In this document: positions 1 to 9,500 of the stretch, one piece after another | How positions within the stretch are numbered: the first letter of the stretch is position 1 | Layout: every line of letters starts with the position of its first letter | Assembly: GCA_050247515.1 (NCBI GenBank) | Contig: JBFWUB010000008.1 | Span: 1 to 64,000, forward strand | Length of the DNA stretch: 64,000 nt | From: RAM1 sp050247515 | Lineage (GTDB): Bacteria; Pseudomonadota; Gammaproteobacteria; Burkholderiales; Burkholderiaceae_C | Direction of reading: 5' to 3' | The notes under the pieces: generated by a model | What the model was told of the DNA's origin: nothing | What the model saw: only the letters and a program-made list of their open reading frames with translations | Database searches by the model: none | Program-made: the position numbers and the translations under genes

Positions 1-2045
1 CACTGACCTTCACCTACACGGTGCAGGCAGGTGATACGGCGGCCGATCTGGACTACCTGAGCACGACGGCCCTGGCCCTGAACGGCGGGACGATCAAGGA
101 CGCGGCGGGCAACGCCGGCACGCTCACGCTGGCAGCCCCAGGCGCAGCCAACTCGCTGGGCAACAACAAGGCCCTGGTCATCGACGGCGCAGCCCCGACC
201 GTCACCTCCGTGAACAGCAGCACGGCCAACGGCACGTACAAGGCGGGCGACACGGTCAGCATCCAGGTCAACTTCAGCGAATCCGTGACGGTCACGGGCA
301 CGCCGCAGCTGACGCTGGAAACCGGGGGTGTGGACCAGGTGGTCAACTACGCCAGCGGCAGCGGCACCAGCACACTGACCTTCACCTACACGGTGCAGGC
401 AGGTGATACGGCGGCCGATCTGGACTACATGAGCACCACGGCGCTGGCGCTGAACGGCGGCACGATCAAGGACGCCGCCGGCAACGCGGGAACGCTCACG
501 CTGGCTGCGCCCGGCGCGGCGGGCTCGCTTGGCAACAACAAAGCCATCGTCATCGACACGACAGCCCCTACGGTGGCCAGCGTCAACAGCAGCACGGCCA
601 ACGGCACGTACAAGGCGGGTGACACGGTCAGCATCCAGGTCAACTTCAGCGAAGCGGTCACCGTGACGGGCACGCCGCAGCTGACGCTGGAAACCGGCAC
701 CACCGACCGGGCGGTTGACTACGCCAGCGGCAGCGGCACCAGCACACTGACCTTCACCTACACGGTGCAGGCAGGTGATACGGCGGCCGATCTGGACTAC
801 CTGAGCACCACGGCCCTGGCCCTGAACGGCGGCACGATCAAGGACGCCGCCGGCAACGCGGGCACGCTCACGCTGGCAGCCCCAGGCGCGGCCAACTCGC
901 TGGGCAACAACAAGGCGATCGTGATTGACGGCGTGGTGCCCACGGTCACCTCCGTGAACAGCAGCACGGCCAACGGCACGTACAAGGCGGGCGACACGGT
1001 CAGCATCCAGGTCAACTTCAGCGAAGCGGTCACCGTGACGGGCACGCCGCAGCTGACGCTGGAAACCGGTGGTGTGGACCAGGTGGTCAACTACGCCAGC
1101 GGCAGCGGCACCAGCACACTGACCTTCACCTACACGGTGCAGGCAGGTGATACGGCGGCCGATCTGGACTACATGAGCACCACGGCGCTGGCCCTGAACG
1201 GCGGCACGATCAAGGACGCGGCGGGCAACGCCGGCACGCTCACGCTGGCAGCCCCAGGCGCAGCCAACTCGCTGGGCAACAACAAGGCCCTGGTCATCGA
1301 CGGCGCAGCCCCGACCGTCACCTCCGTGAACAGCAGCACGGCCAACGGCACGTACAAGGCGGGCGACACGGTCAGCATCCAGGTCAACTTCAGCGAATCC
1401 GTGACGGTCACGGGCACGCCGCAGCTGACGCTGGAAACCGGGGGTGTGGACCAGGTGGTCAACTACGCCAGCGGCAGCGGCACCAGCACACTGACCTTCA
1501 CCTACACGGTGCAGGCAGGTGATACGGCGGCCGATCTGGACTACATGAGCACCACGGCGCTGGCGCTGAACGGCGGCACGATCAAGGACGCCGCCGGCAA
1601 CGCGGGAACGCTCACGCTGGCTGCGCCCGGCGCGGCGGGCTCGCTTGGCAACAACAAAGCCATCGTCATCGACACGACAGCCCCTACGGTGGCCAGCGTC
1701 AACAGCAGCACGGCCAACGGCACGTACAAGGCGGGTGACACGGTCAGCATCCAGGTCAACTTCAGCGAAGCGGTCACCGTGACGGGCACGCCGCAGCTGA
1801 CGCTGGAAACCGGCACCACCGACCGGGCGGTTGACTACGCCAGCGGCAGCGGCACCAGCACACTGACCTTCACCTACACGGTGCAGGCAGGTGATACGGC
1901 GGCCGATCTGGACTACCTGAGCACCACGGCCCTGGCGCTGAACGGCGGCACGATCAAGGACGCCGCCGGCAACGCGGGCACGCTCACGCTGGCTGCGCCC
2001 GGCGCAGCCAACTCGCTGGGCAACAACAAGGCTCTGGCCATTGAC
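1..2045 (+). repeat. 372-bp tandem repeat array coding for Ig-like domains
   Basis: The word GTGCAGGCAGGTGATACGG recurs at 21, 393, 765, 1137, 1509 and 1881, exactly 372 bp apart (124 codons, so in frame). The units also form a higher-order pattern: units 1-2 match units 4-5, giving a second period of 1116 bp. Between about 97 and 815 and the copy 1116 bp downstream I see almost no base differences by eye. This suggests recent block duplication or gene conversion. Such arrays are prone to assembly collapse, so the copy number shown may be a minimum. Confidence 0.95.
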
Positions 2046-4445
2046 AGCACGGCCCCCACGGTGGCCATTACCAGCAACGTCGCGGCGGTCAAGATCGGTG
2101 AAACCGCAACGCTCACCTTCACCTTCAGCGAAGCGCCCACCGGCTTTGCCGTGGGTGACATCACCGCGACGTCGGGCACGCTCAGCGGGTTTGCCGTGAC
2201 CGGTGACGCCAAGGTCTATACCGCCACCTACACCCCCACGGCGGGCACCAACAAGACCAATGCCAGCATTACCGTCGCGGCAGCGTCTTACACGGACGCC
2301 GTGGGCAACAGCGGCGGCGCCGGCACCACGCCCGCGCTGAGCGTGGACACGCTGGCCCCCTCGCTGGATGCGGCGGGCAGCGCCCCCGCGGACAACGGGA
2401 CAGGGTTTGGCACCGACAGCGACATCGTCATCAAGTTCAGCGAGGCGCTGGATGCGGGTTCCAATGTGGGCACCGTCACGCTGCGTGACGTGACCACGGG
2501 CAACGCGGTGGCCAGCACTGTCACCATCAACGGTGCCGGCCAGCTGGTGATCAACCCCACGGCCAGCCTGACGTTCAACAGCAACTATTACGTCAGCTGG
2601 GATGCCGGCGTGCTCAAGGACGCCGCGGGCAACACGGCCGCCGGCATATTGAACACGGACAAGACCAGCTACAACTTCAGCACCGCGGGCGCGCCCGTGG
2701 CCTCGGGTGGCCCAACCGAGACCGTGGACGGCGCCAGCGTCCAGACCACCACCATCGTCGGCGCAGACGGCACCACCTCGACCCGCATCACGGTGGCGCC
2801 CGTCAGTCCGGGCCGCGCCGAGGACCCCAGCACGCCCAACGGCAATCTGGCCGACATACCGCTCGTGCGCAATGGCGGCAACGAGACGCTGCTGTCAGTG
2901 GGCCTGCCCACGGGGGTTGGCCTGACACTGGAGGGGCGCACCGGCCCCAACCTGGGCCTGCGCCAGCAGTTGATCAACGCCAGCGACCCGCGGGTGTCCG
3001 ACCGCGACAACTTCGGCGCCATCCTGCAAAACGGCATTGACCAGTACGTGCCCACCGTGGTCAGCGAAGTCCAGGTGACGGTGCGCACGCTCACGCTCAC
3101 CCTGGGCGACGACGCGGGCGTGCCGGCCAGCCCCATCCGCATTTCCGGCACCACGGGCACAGGAGAAGACGACCTGGCCCACCCCAACCGCCAGGAGGCC
3201 CTGGTGATTGACGTGCGCAGCCTGCCCGCGGGCACGGTACTGCAGATGCAGAACGTCGAATTTGCCGTGATCGTGGGCGCCGTGCGATTGCAGGGTGGCG
3301 ACGGGCGCAACTTCGCGATTGGCGACGGTTCCAGCCAGTTCATGGTGCTGGGCGCGGGCAACGACGTGCTGCGCGGCGGCGCCGGCGACGACACCGTGGC
3401 GTCCAAAGCGGGCGCGGACCAGCTCTACGGGGATTCCGGCAACGACATTGTGGTCGGTGGGGCGGACAGCGACATCCTGGAAGGCGGCGCCGGCAACGAC
3501 GTGCTGCAGGGCGGGCAAAGCGACGCCGGCAACTGGACGTACCAGATCAACACCGCCGGGCAGATCGTGAGCAGCTTCACGGCGCGCGAAGCGGTCCTCA
3601 CAGACGTTGCCACCCTGTCGCGCACAGGTGCCTGGCTGACCGCCAGCGGCGGCGTGGACAGCGACGACCGGCTGGCCTTCAGCTTCCAGGGCGCCGAGCG
3701 CCTGAAGACGGTGGCGCTGCTGGTGCAGGCCGTGCTGGACCGCCTGCCCACGCTGGCGGAGCTGAACGCCTTCAGCACCGCGGCGCTGAGCGAGGTGCAG
3801 CTGGCGCAGCTGGCCTACAACCACCATGTGGCCGCCCACCCGGGCATCCAGAACGCCAGCGTCCAGGCGCAGGTACGCAGCCTGGTGGAAAGCGTCTGGG
3901 GCGCCGGGGCGGCGGCCGACGCGCTGATCCCGGTGGGGGTGGACTACATCAACGCCGGCGGCAACTGGGCTGAAGGCCTGCTGGCGCTGGCGCGCAACCC
4001 CAACAGCGCGCGCACCGTGACGGACGCCGCCGGTAACCTGAACCTGACGCAGGTTTACCTGAGTGCCGAGGCCGGCTGGTCGCCCGGATCCGGCGACGAC
4101 GTGCTGCGTGGGGGCGAGGGCAACGACCGGCTGGTGGGTGGCAGCGGCAGCGACACGCTGGACGGCGGCGCCGGCATCGACCTGGGCGTGTACGTGGGAA
4201 GCGTGATCGACTACGTGGTGCAAAAGATCACCACCGGCGGCGTGACCCAGATGCGCATGACCAACGTGCATTCGGGCGACCAGGACCTGCTGTCAGGCGT
4301 GGAATACCTGCAGATCGGCTCGCGCTACTTTGACGCGGCCCGGGCGCTGGATGCGCTGGCCGAAGGCCAGAGCCAGGCGCTGGCGGCCGTGACCGTGGAG
4401 CTGACCGGCCAGCAGCTGCAGGCCCAGGGCGTCACCTTGCTCTGA
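1..4445 (+). CDS. Giant Ig-like repeat / RTX-type calcium-binding surface or secreted protein (5' end outside window)
   Basis: The reading frame is open from the left edge, so only the C-terminal ~1480 residues are present. Order of parts: about 5.5 copies of a 124-residue Ig-like repeat (start SVNSSTANGTYKAGD, end near LGNNKAIVID) to about nt 2040; a different Ig-like domain (TFSEAPTGFAVGDI) to about 2360; an SbsA-like Ig domain (IKFSEALDAGSNVG) to about 2690; a linker; then glycine/aspartate nonapeptides of the haemolysin calcium-binding kind (GNDVLRGGAGDDT, nt ~3355-3520, and GDDVLRGGEGNDRLVGG, nt ~4090-4180) flanking a helical region that may be DUF4214-like. RTX repeats near the C terminus are typical of type I secretion substrates, so an adhesin or exoprotein role is inferred. 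No secretion genes lie in the window. The stop overlaps the 3' end of pbpC by 14 nt, tail to tail. Confidence 0.85.
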   Translation, partial: LTFTYTVQAGDTAADLDYLSTTALALNGGTIKDAAGNAGTLTLAAPGAANSLGNNKALVIDGAAPTVTSVNSSTANGTYKAGDTVSIQVNFSESVTVTGTPQLTLETGGVDQVVNYASGSGTSTLTFTYTVQAGDTAADLDYMSTTALALNGGTIKDAAGNAGTLTLAAPGAAGSLGNNKAIVIDTTAPTVASVNSSTANGTYKAGDTVSIQVNFSEAVTVTGTPQLTLETGTTDRAVDYASGSGTSTLTFTYTVQAGDTAADLDYLSTTALALNGGTIKDAAGNAGTLTLAAPGAANSLGNNKAIVIDGVVPTVTSVNSSTANGTYKAGDTVSIQVNFSEAVTVTGTPQLTLETGGVDQVVNYASGSGTSTLTFTYTVQAGDTAADLDYMSTTALALNGGTIKDAAGNAGTLTLAAPGAANSLGNNKALVIDGAAPTVTSVNSSTANGTYKAGDTVSIQVNFSESVTVTGTPQLTLETGGVDQVVNYASGSGTSTLTFTYTVQAGDTAADLDYMSTTALALNGGTIKDAAGNAGTLTLAAPGAAGSLGNNKAIVIDTTAPTVASVNSSTANGTYKAGDTVSIQVNFSEAVTVTGTPQLTLETGTTDRAVDYASGSGTSTLTFTYTVQAGDTAADLDYLSTTALALNGGTIKDAAGNAGTLTLAAPGAANSLGNNKALAIDSTAPTVAITSNVAAVKIGETATLTFTFSEAPTGFAVGDITATSGTLSGFAVTGDAKVYTATYTPTAGTNKTNASITVAAASYTDAVGNSGGAGTTPALSVDTLAPSLDAAGSAPADNGTGFGTDSDIVIKFSEALDAGSNVGTVTLRDVTTGNAVASTVTINGAGQLVINPTASLTFNSNYYVSWDAGVLKDAAGNTAAGILNTDKTSYNFSTAGAPVASGGPTETVDGASVQTTTIVGADGTTSTRITVAPVSPGRAEDPSTPNGNLADIPLVRNGGNETLLSVGLPTGVGLTLEGRTGPNLGLRQQLINASDPRVSDRDNFGAILQNGIDQYVPTVVSEVQVTVRTLTLTLGDDAGVPASPIRISGTTGTGEDDLAHPNRQEALVIDVRSLPAGTVLQMQNVEFAVIVGAVRLQGGDGRNFAIGDGSSQFMVLGAGNDVLRGGAGDDTVASKAGADQLYGDSGNDIVVGGADSDILEGGAGNDVLQGGQSDAGNWTYQINTAGQIVSSFTAREAVLTDVATLSRTGAWLTASGGVDSDDRLAFSFQGAERLKTVALLVQAVLDRLPTLAELNAFSTAALSEVQLAQLAYNHHVAAHPGIQNASVQAQVRSLVESVWGAGAAADALIPVGVDYINAGGNWAEGLLALARNPNSARTVTDAAGNLNLTQVYLSAEAGWSPGSGDDVLRGGEGNDRLVGGSGSDTLDGGAGIDLGVYVGSVIDYVVQKITTGGVTQMRMTNVHSGDQDLLSGVEYLQIGSRYFDAARALDALAEGQSQALAAVTVELTGQQLQAQGVTLL

Positions 4446-6561
4446 CGTCCGGCCGCACGCCCGCGCCGCGCACCTCGATGAGGATTTCATCCAGCACCTG
4501 GCCCTGCGCGCCGGCCAGCTGCACCACGTGGCGGCCGGGCCAGGGCAGCCACCGGGCCTGCGGGCCGCGGGCAATTTCGCGCCCGTCGATCAGCCAGCGC
4601 ACATCGCTGCCCTGCGCCGTCAGCGTCAGGCGCTGGCGCTGCGGCGGGATGTCCGGGTCCAGCGCCAGGATGGTGCCGGGCGCCGGCGCGGTGATGCGCA
4701 CCGCCTGGGCGGCGGGCGGTGCTTCGTCCAGCGCCATGCGGGCCTGCTGGGTGCCGGCGATGAACCATTCGCTGCGCGTGGCCTCCAGCCCGGCGAAGTC
4801 CACGCGCTGCGCCACCAGGCCTGCGGGTGCCGCAGGCGGGCGGCTGGCCTCGCGCGCGTGCAGGTAGCGCATCACGGCAGCCCACACGGGCGCCGCGCCG
4901 CTGGTACCGCTTACGTCGTGCATGGCGGCGCCGCTGGCATTGCCCACCCATACGCCCACGGTATAGCGCCGGCTGAAGCCCACGGCCCAGTTGTCGCGCA
5001 TGTCCTTGCTGGTGCCGGTTTTCACGGCCGTCCAGAACCGCGTGGCCAGCAGGCTGTCGGTGCCGAAGGTGCGGGCGCGGGCATTGGTGTCGCTCAGCAT
5101 GTCGGCCACGATGAAGGCGGCGCGGGGATCCATGGCCTGCGTGAACGCTGGTTTGCCTTGCAGCGTCAGCGTGGTGGTGCCGGCGCGCCCGCCGTTGGCC
5201 AGCGTACGGTACGCATTGGCCAGGCCCAGCAGGGGCACCTCGGCGCTGCCCAGCGCCAGGCTGTAGCCGTAATGGTCGCCAGACTGCGAAAGTGGCAGGC
5301 CCACCGCGCGCAACTGCCGCGCAAACGCGTCGGGTGACACCATGACGAGGGTGCGCACGGCGGGCACGTTCAGCGACGCACCCAGCGCGGTGCGGGCCGA
5401 TACCCAGCCCTTGAATTGCCGGTCGTAGTTCTGCGGTATGTACAGGCCGCCTGCGGTGGGGATCTGGGTGGCCGAGTCTTCCAGCAAGGACGCAGCCGTC
5501 AGCCGCCGCCCGGCCACGGCCTGCGCGTACAAAAACGGTTTGAGCGTGGAGCCGGCCTGGCGCAGTGCCGTCACGCCATCGACCTCGGCCGCGCGGCTGA
5601 GCCCGCCCGACGAGCCAACCCAGGCCAGCACCTGGCCGCTGGCGTTGTCCAGCACCACCACGGCGCCGTCTTCCACGTTGCGCCCCTGCAGCTCGCGCAG
5701 GTGCTGCTGCAGCGTCTGCAGGGCCATGCGCTGCAGCGGGGCGCGCAGGGTTGACGTGACGGAGGTGGCCTGGCCGGTCAGCAGCCTGCGCGCCACATGC
5801 GGTGCAATGCCATCGCTCGCGTCAAACGCGCGGCGCTGCAATGCGCCTGTTGCAAACAGGTCCAGCCCGTCGCAATCCTGCGGCGTGGTGGCGGCCTGCA
5901 CGGCCTTCAGCACGCCGCAGGCGCGCTGTGCCACGGCGCGCACGCCGGCATTGGGCGCGCGCACCAGCGCGGCGGCAATCGCGGCCTCGCGCGCGTCCAG
6001 CCCGTGCGCGGCCTTGCCAAACAGCGTGCGGCTCAAGGCATCAATGCCCACCAGCTCACCGCGAAACGGCACCAGGTTGAGGTAGGCCTCCAGGATCTGG
6101 TCCTTGCGCCAGCGACGGTCCAGCACCTGGGCGGCCACGGCCTGGCCGAGCTTCTGCGCCACGCTGCGCCCGCCGGGGCCCTGGGCCCAGGCTTCGTCCA
6201 GCAGGCCGGCCAGCTGCATGCTGAGCGTGGACGCGCCGCGCGTGCGTGTGTTCCACAGGTTGGCCCAGGCGGCGGCGGATACGGCTTGCCAGTCCACCCC
6301 GCTGTGCTCGTAAAAGCGCTTGTCCTCACTGAGCACAATGGCCGTGCGCAGCGCGGGCGACATGTCGGCCAGCGCCACCCACTCGCCGCGGCGCACGCTG
6401 GCATCGGTGCGCAGGCGGTGGATGACCACACCGTCGCGGTCCAGCAGCAGGCTGTCGGACGGGCGGTGGCTGCGGCGCACCTCGTCAAAGGCGGGCAGGG
6501 CGTGGGCTGCGGCGGCCAGGGCCAGCAGCGCGCAGGCGCACAGGACGCGACGCAGCGTCAC
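4432..6561 (-). CDS. pbpC: Penicillin-binding protein 1C (bifunctional glycosyltransferase/transpeptidase)
   Basis: Class A PBP of 709 residues that polymerises and cross-links peptidoglycan in the periplasm. A signal/anchor segment (~residues 5-22) is followed by a GT51 domain with the catalytic Glu79 in SEDKRFYEHSGVDW and the RGASTLSMQLA motif (109-118). The transpeptidase domain has SxxK at S338-K341 (GSTLK), SLN at 396-398 and KTGTS at 514-518. A C-terminal PBP1C-specific domain follows. Length is somewhat below the ~770 of E. coli PbpC. Its start overlaps the stop of the alpha-2-macroglobulin gene by 4 nt, so the two are an operon; this pairing is known in many proteobacteria. Its 3' end overlaps the giant Ig/RTX gene by 14 nt. 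Confidence 0.95.
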   Translation of the reverse strand: MTLRRVLCACALLALAAAAHALPAFDEVRRSHRPSDSLLLDRDGVVIHRLRTDASVRRGEWVALADMSPALRTAIVLSEDKRFYEHSGVDWQAVSAAAWANLWNTRTRGASTLSMQLAGLLDEAWAQGPGGRSVAQKLGQAVAAQVLDRRWRKDQILEAYLNLVPFRGELVGIDALSRTLFGKAAHGLDAREAAIAAALVRAPNAGVRAVAQRACGVLKAVQAATTPQDCDGLDLFATGALQRRAFDASDGIAPHVARRLLTGQATSVTSTLRAPLQRMALQTLQQHLRELQGRNVEDGAVVVLDNASGQVLAWVGSSGGLSRAAEVDGVTALRQAGSTLKPFLYAQAVAGRRLTAASLLEDSATQIPTAGGLYIPQNYDRQFKGWVSARTALGASLNVPAVRTLVMVSPDAFARQLRAVGLPLSQSGDHYGYSLALGSAEVPLLGLANAYRTLANGGRAGTTTLTLQGKPAFTQAMDPRAAFIVADMLSDTNARARTFGTDSLLATRFWTAVKTGTSKDMRDNWAVGFSRRYTVGVWVGNASGAAMHDVSGTSGAAPVWAAVMRYLHAREASRPPAAPAGLVAQRVDFAGLEATRSEWFIAGTQQARMALDEAPPAAQAVRITAPAPGTILALDPDIPPQRQRLTLTAQGSDVRWLIDGREIARGPQARWLPWPGRHVVQLAGAQGQVLDEILIEVRGAGVRPDVRAR

Positions 6562-9500
6562 CGGCCTGCCTCCACCTTCACCCGCGGATTCGGCGCCTCG
6601 CCAAACATCTCGGGCGCGTACATGGCTTCCACGCGGCTGGGGGGCAGGGCGAAGTCGCCCACGTTGTTCAGGCGCAGCGTGTATTCCATCTTGACCGTGC
6701 CCTTGGGCAGGTATTCGTAGTAGCTGCGAAAGGCCTCGAAGCTGCGCTCCTCAAACGCCGGCCAGCCGGGCCCGGAACGCTTTTCGCCCTGCGTGGCGAT
6801 CTGCGAGTCGCGGCCCAGGCCGCTGCCCAGGATGGTGGCGCCGCCGGGCACCGGGTCGCTGATCACCACCCAGGTCATGTCGGCGCTGGCGTTCACTTCA
6901 ATCGTCACGCGCAGCACGTCGCCACGGCTGTATTGGCCGGCCACGGCTTGTTCCACCGGCGTGATGGTCTTCCTGATCTGGTAGCCCGCGCTGAATGGTG
7001 CTTTCAAGTCCACCGCCGCCAGCGACTGCAGCGTGAGCCAGGGCTTGCCGGTGCCCTGATGGGTCGCGTTGAGTGTCTCCTTGCCTGCAGAGCCCCAGGG
7101 CAGCGTCATGCTGGCGTTGCGCGGCTGGCGCCAGTCGAACGTGGCAGTGGCTGTGCCCAGCGTGGCACGCGTGCTGCCGGTCACGGGCGTGGATTCAAAT
7201 CTGGCCGAAAACTTCTCCAGCGCCAGCCCGCCCCACAGGTTGGCCGTGGTGGTGAGCCACGCGCCGCGCTGCTGGCGGCCGATGAAGCCGCTGGCCAGGC
7301 GCCCCATGTCGTCTTTCCAGGCCGGGTCGTCCATTACCGCCAGCAGCAGCCGCGCGGTGTTGACGTCGCCGTTTTGCATGAGCCACCACCAGTAATCGCC
7401 CTGCTCGGTGCTGAACACCAGCCTGGTGCCCTGGTAGCTCAGGCGGCTTTTCAGCACCTGCGTGGCTTCGGCGATGCGCTGGTCACGCTGCGGCACATCG
7501 GCCACGCGGCGCAGGATGTTCAGCCAGTCGATCACCGCATGCGTGGGCCACTGGTTGGGCGCAATGGTGATGCTGCCCAGCATGCGGCCCTGTGCCTTGC
7601 CATAGCGCGACAGCGCCTCCAGCGCGGCGAGCTTGCGCACGTCCAGGTCCTTGCGCGGCGACCAGAACTCGCGCTGGATGCGCCCCTCCACAAACGCGAT
7701 CAAGCCACGCTCCAGCGGCGCGCGGGCGTCGTCGGGCAGGGCGAACGCCGGGTTGATGGAAGCTGCCTCATGGCTGGCGGCCAGCAGGTAGGCGGTGAGC
7801 ACATCGCTGCCGCGGTTGGCCTCGCCCTCGCGCGGGGGGAAGTAATGCGCCAGGCCGTCGCTGTCCAGGTAGCCGGGCAGCTGCGACACCACGGTTTGCC
7901 ACATCTTGGCGTCACGCAGGCCCACGGCCTTGCTGGTCTTTTGCTCCAGGCAGGCAAAGGGGTAGTTGATGAACCAGTCGCGCACGCCAGGCATGCCCTC
8001 GGCCAGACGGGGCTGCAGCGCCAGCTTGAGCCCGCCGCGTGGTGTGGTGCCCACCTTCAAGGCGTCGGCCGGCGGTGCCACGTCCAGCGTGAACGGCGCC
8101 TCCAGCTGCACCAGCGTGGCCTGCTGCACCGTCAGCGGCACGGCGGGAATGATTCGCTGGCGCGCCTTGAGCGCATCGCGCGCGCCGCTCAACGTGTCGC
8201 GCGCCTCAATTTCCCACAGCAAAGCCTCGGCCCGCGTAAAGGCCAGCTGCGCAGGCGCCGTCACGTTCCACGCCACCTCCCGTGCCTCCCCGGCCGGGAT
8301 GTCCACCGTCTGCACCGCCAGGTCGAGCAAGGTCGCGCGTGGTTTCACCTCCACCTTCATCGCGCGCGCCGTGGTGTTGCGCAGCGTGAGCTGCGCGCGG
8401 AACTGGTCGTCCTCTCGCACCAGGGGCGGCAGGCCGCTGATGATCTGCAGGTCCTGCGTGGCACGGATGGTGGTCTGGCCCGTGCCAAACAGGCCCAGCG
8501 CCGCGTCGGCCACGGCCACGATGCGGAAGTGGGTCAGCGCGTCGTTCAGCGGCACCTTCACCACCGTCTGGCCCTGGGCGTCCAGCATCACGCGCGGGTT
8601 CCACAGCAGCAGCGTGTCCAGCAGCTCGCGCGTGGGGCTTTTGCCGCCACCGCCGCCCGCGGGCACGGCCTTGCGGCCATAGTGGCGCCGGCCAATGATC
8701 TCCATCTGCGCGGTGGATGTCTCCACACCCCAGGCGCGGCGCTGCAGCATGGCCTCCAGCAGGTTCCAGCTGGTGTTGGGCGCCAGCTCCAGCAGGGCCT
8801 GGTCCACGGCGGCCAGTGCCACTTCGGCATTCGCCGCGGGTTGTCCGTTGGGCAGTTTGACGCTGAGGGTCACCGTGGCGGTGCCGCGCACGGGGTAGCT
8901 TTCCTTGTCGGCTTTCACGCTCACGGCCAGCTGGTGGGCCTGCGTGCGCACGCGGATTTCGGCCAACCCCAGGCGGAAGGCGGGCTTGCTCAGATCCACC
9001 ATGGCGGTGGGGGCGATGTATTCACGGCCCTCATGCCAGAAAGCCGTCCACCATTCGCGCGGGGCCTTGAAGCCCCAGGTGAAAAAGCTGTACCAGGGCA
9101 CATCGCGCAGGCGCCCGCGCAGTGCCAGCACGCTCACATAGGCGTTGGGCGCCCAGCTGTCCTTGACCTGCAGGCTGATGGTCGGGTCCTGTCCGTTGAG
9201 TTGCACCACCTGCGTCTCCATGATGCCCTCGCGCTCCACCGCCACCAGCGCGGTGGCAAAGCGGAACGGCATGCGCACCTGGAACTTCGCCACCTCGCCC
9301 GGTTGATAGTTCTTCTTCTCGGGCAGCACGTCCATGCGGTCATGGTCTTCACCGCCAAACCACAGCTCGCCCTGGCGTGTGACCCACGCCGACGATGCGG
9401 CGTCAATGCTGTTGCCCTTGGCGTCGCGCGCCGTCACCACCAGCTCCACCTCGCCGGGCTGGGCCAATTTCGTTTCGCACAGCAGCAGGCCGCGCGCATC

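Noticed and set aside
1..2045. CRISPR-like repeat array
   Set aside because: Repeats are 372 bp, in-frame, coding and without spacers.
2895..4271. 458-codon minus-strand frame opposite the Ig/RTX gene
   Set aside because: Shadow frame; His/Gly/Ala composition only, with no start signal or motif.
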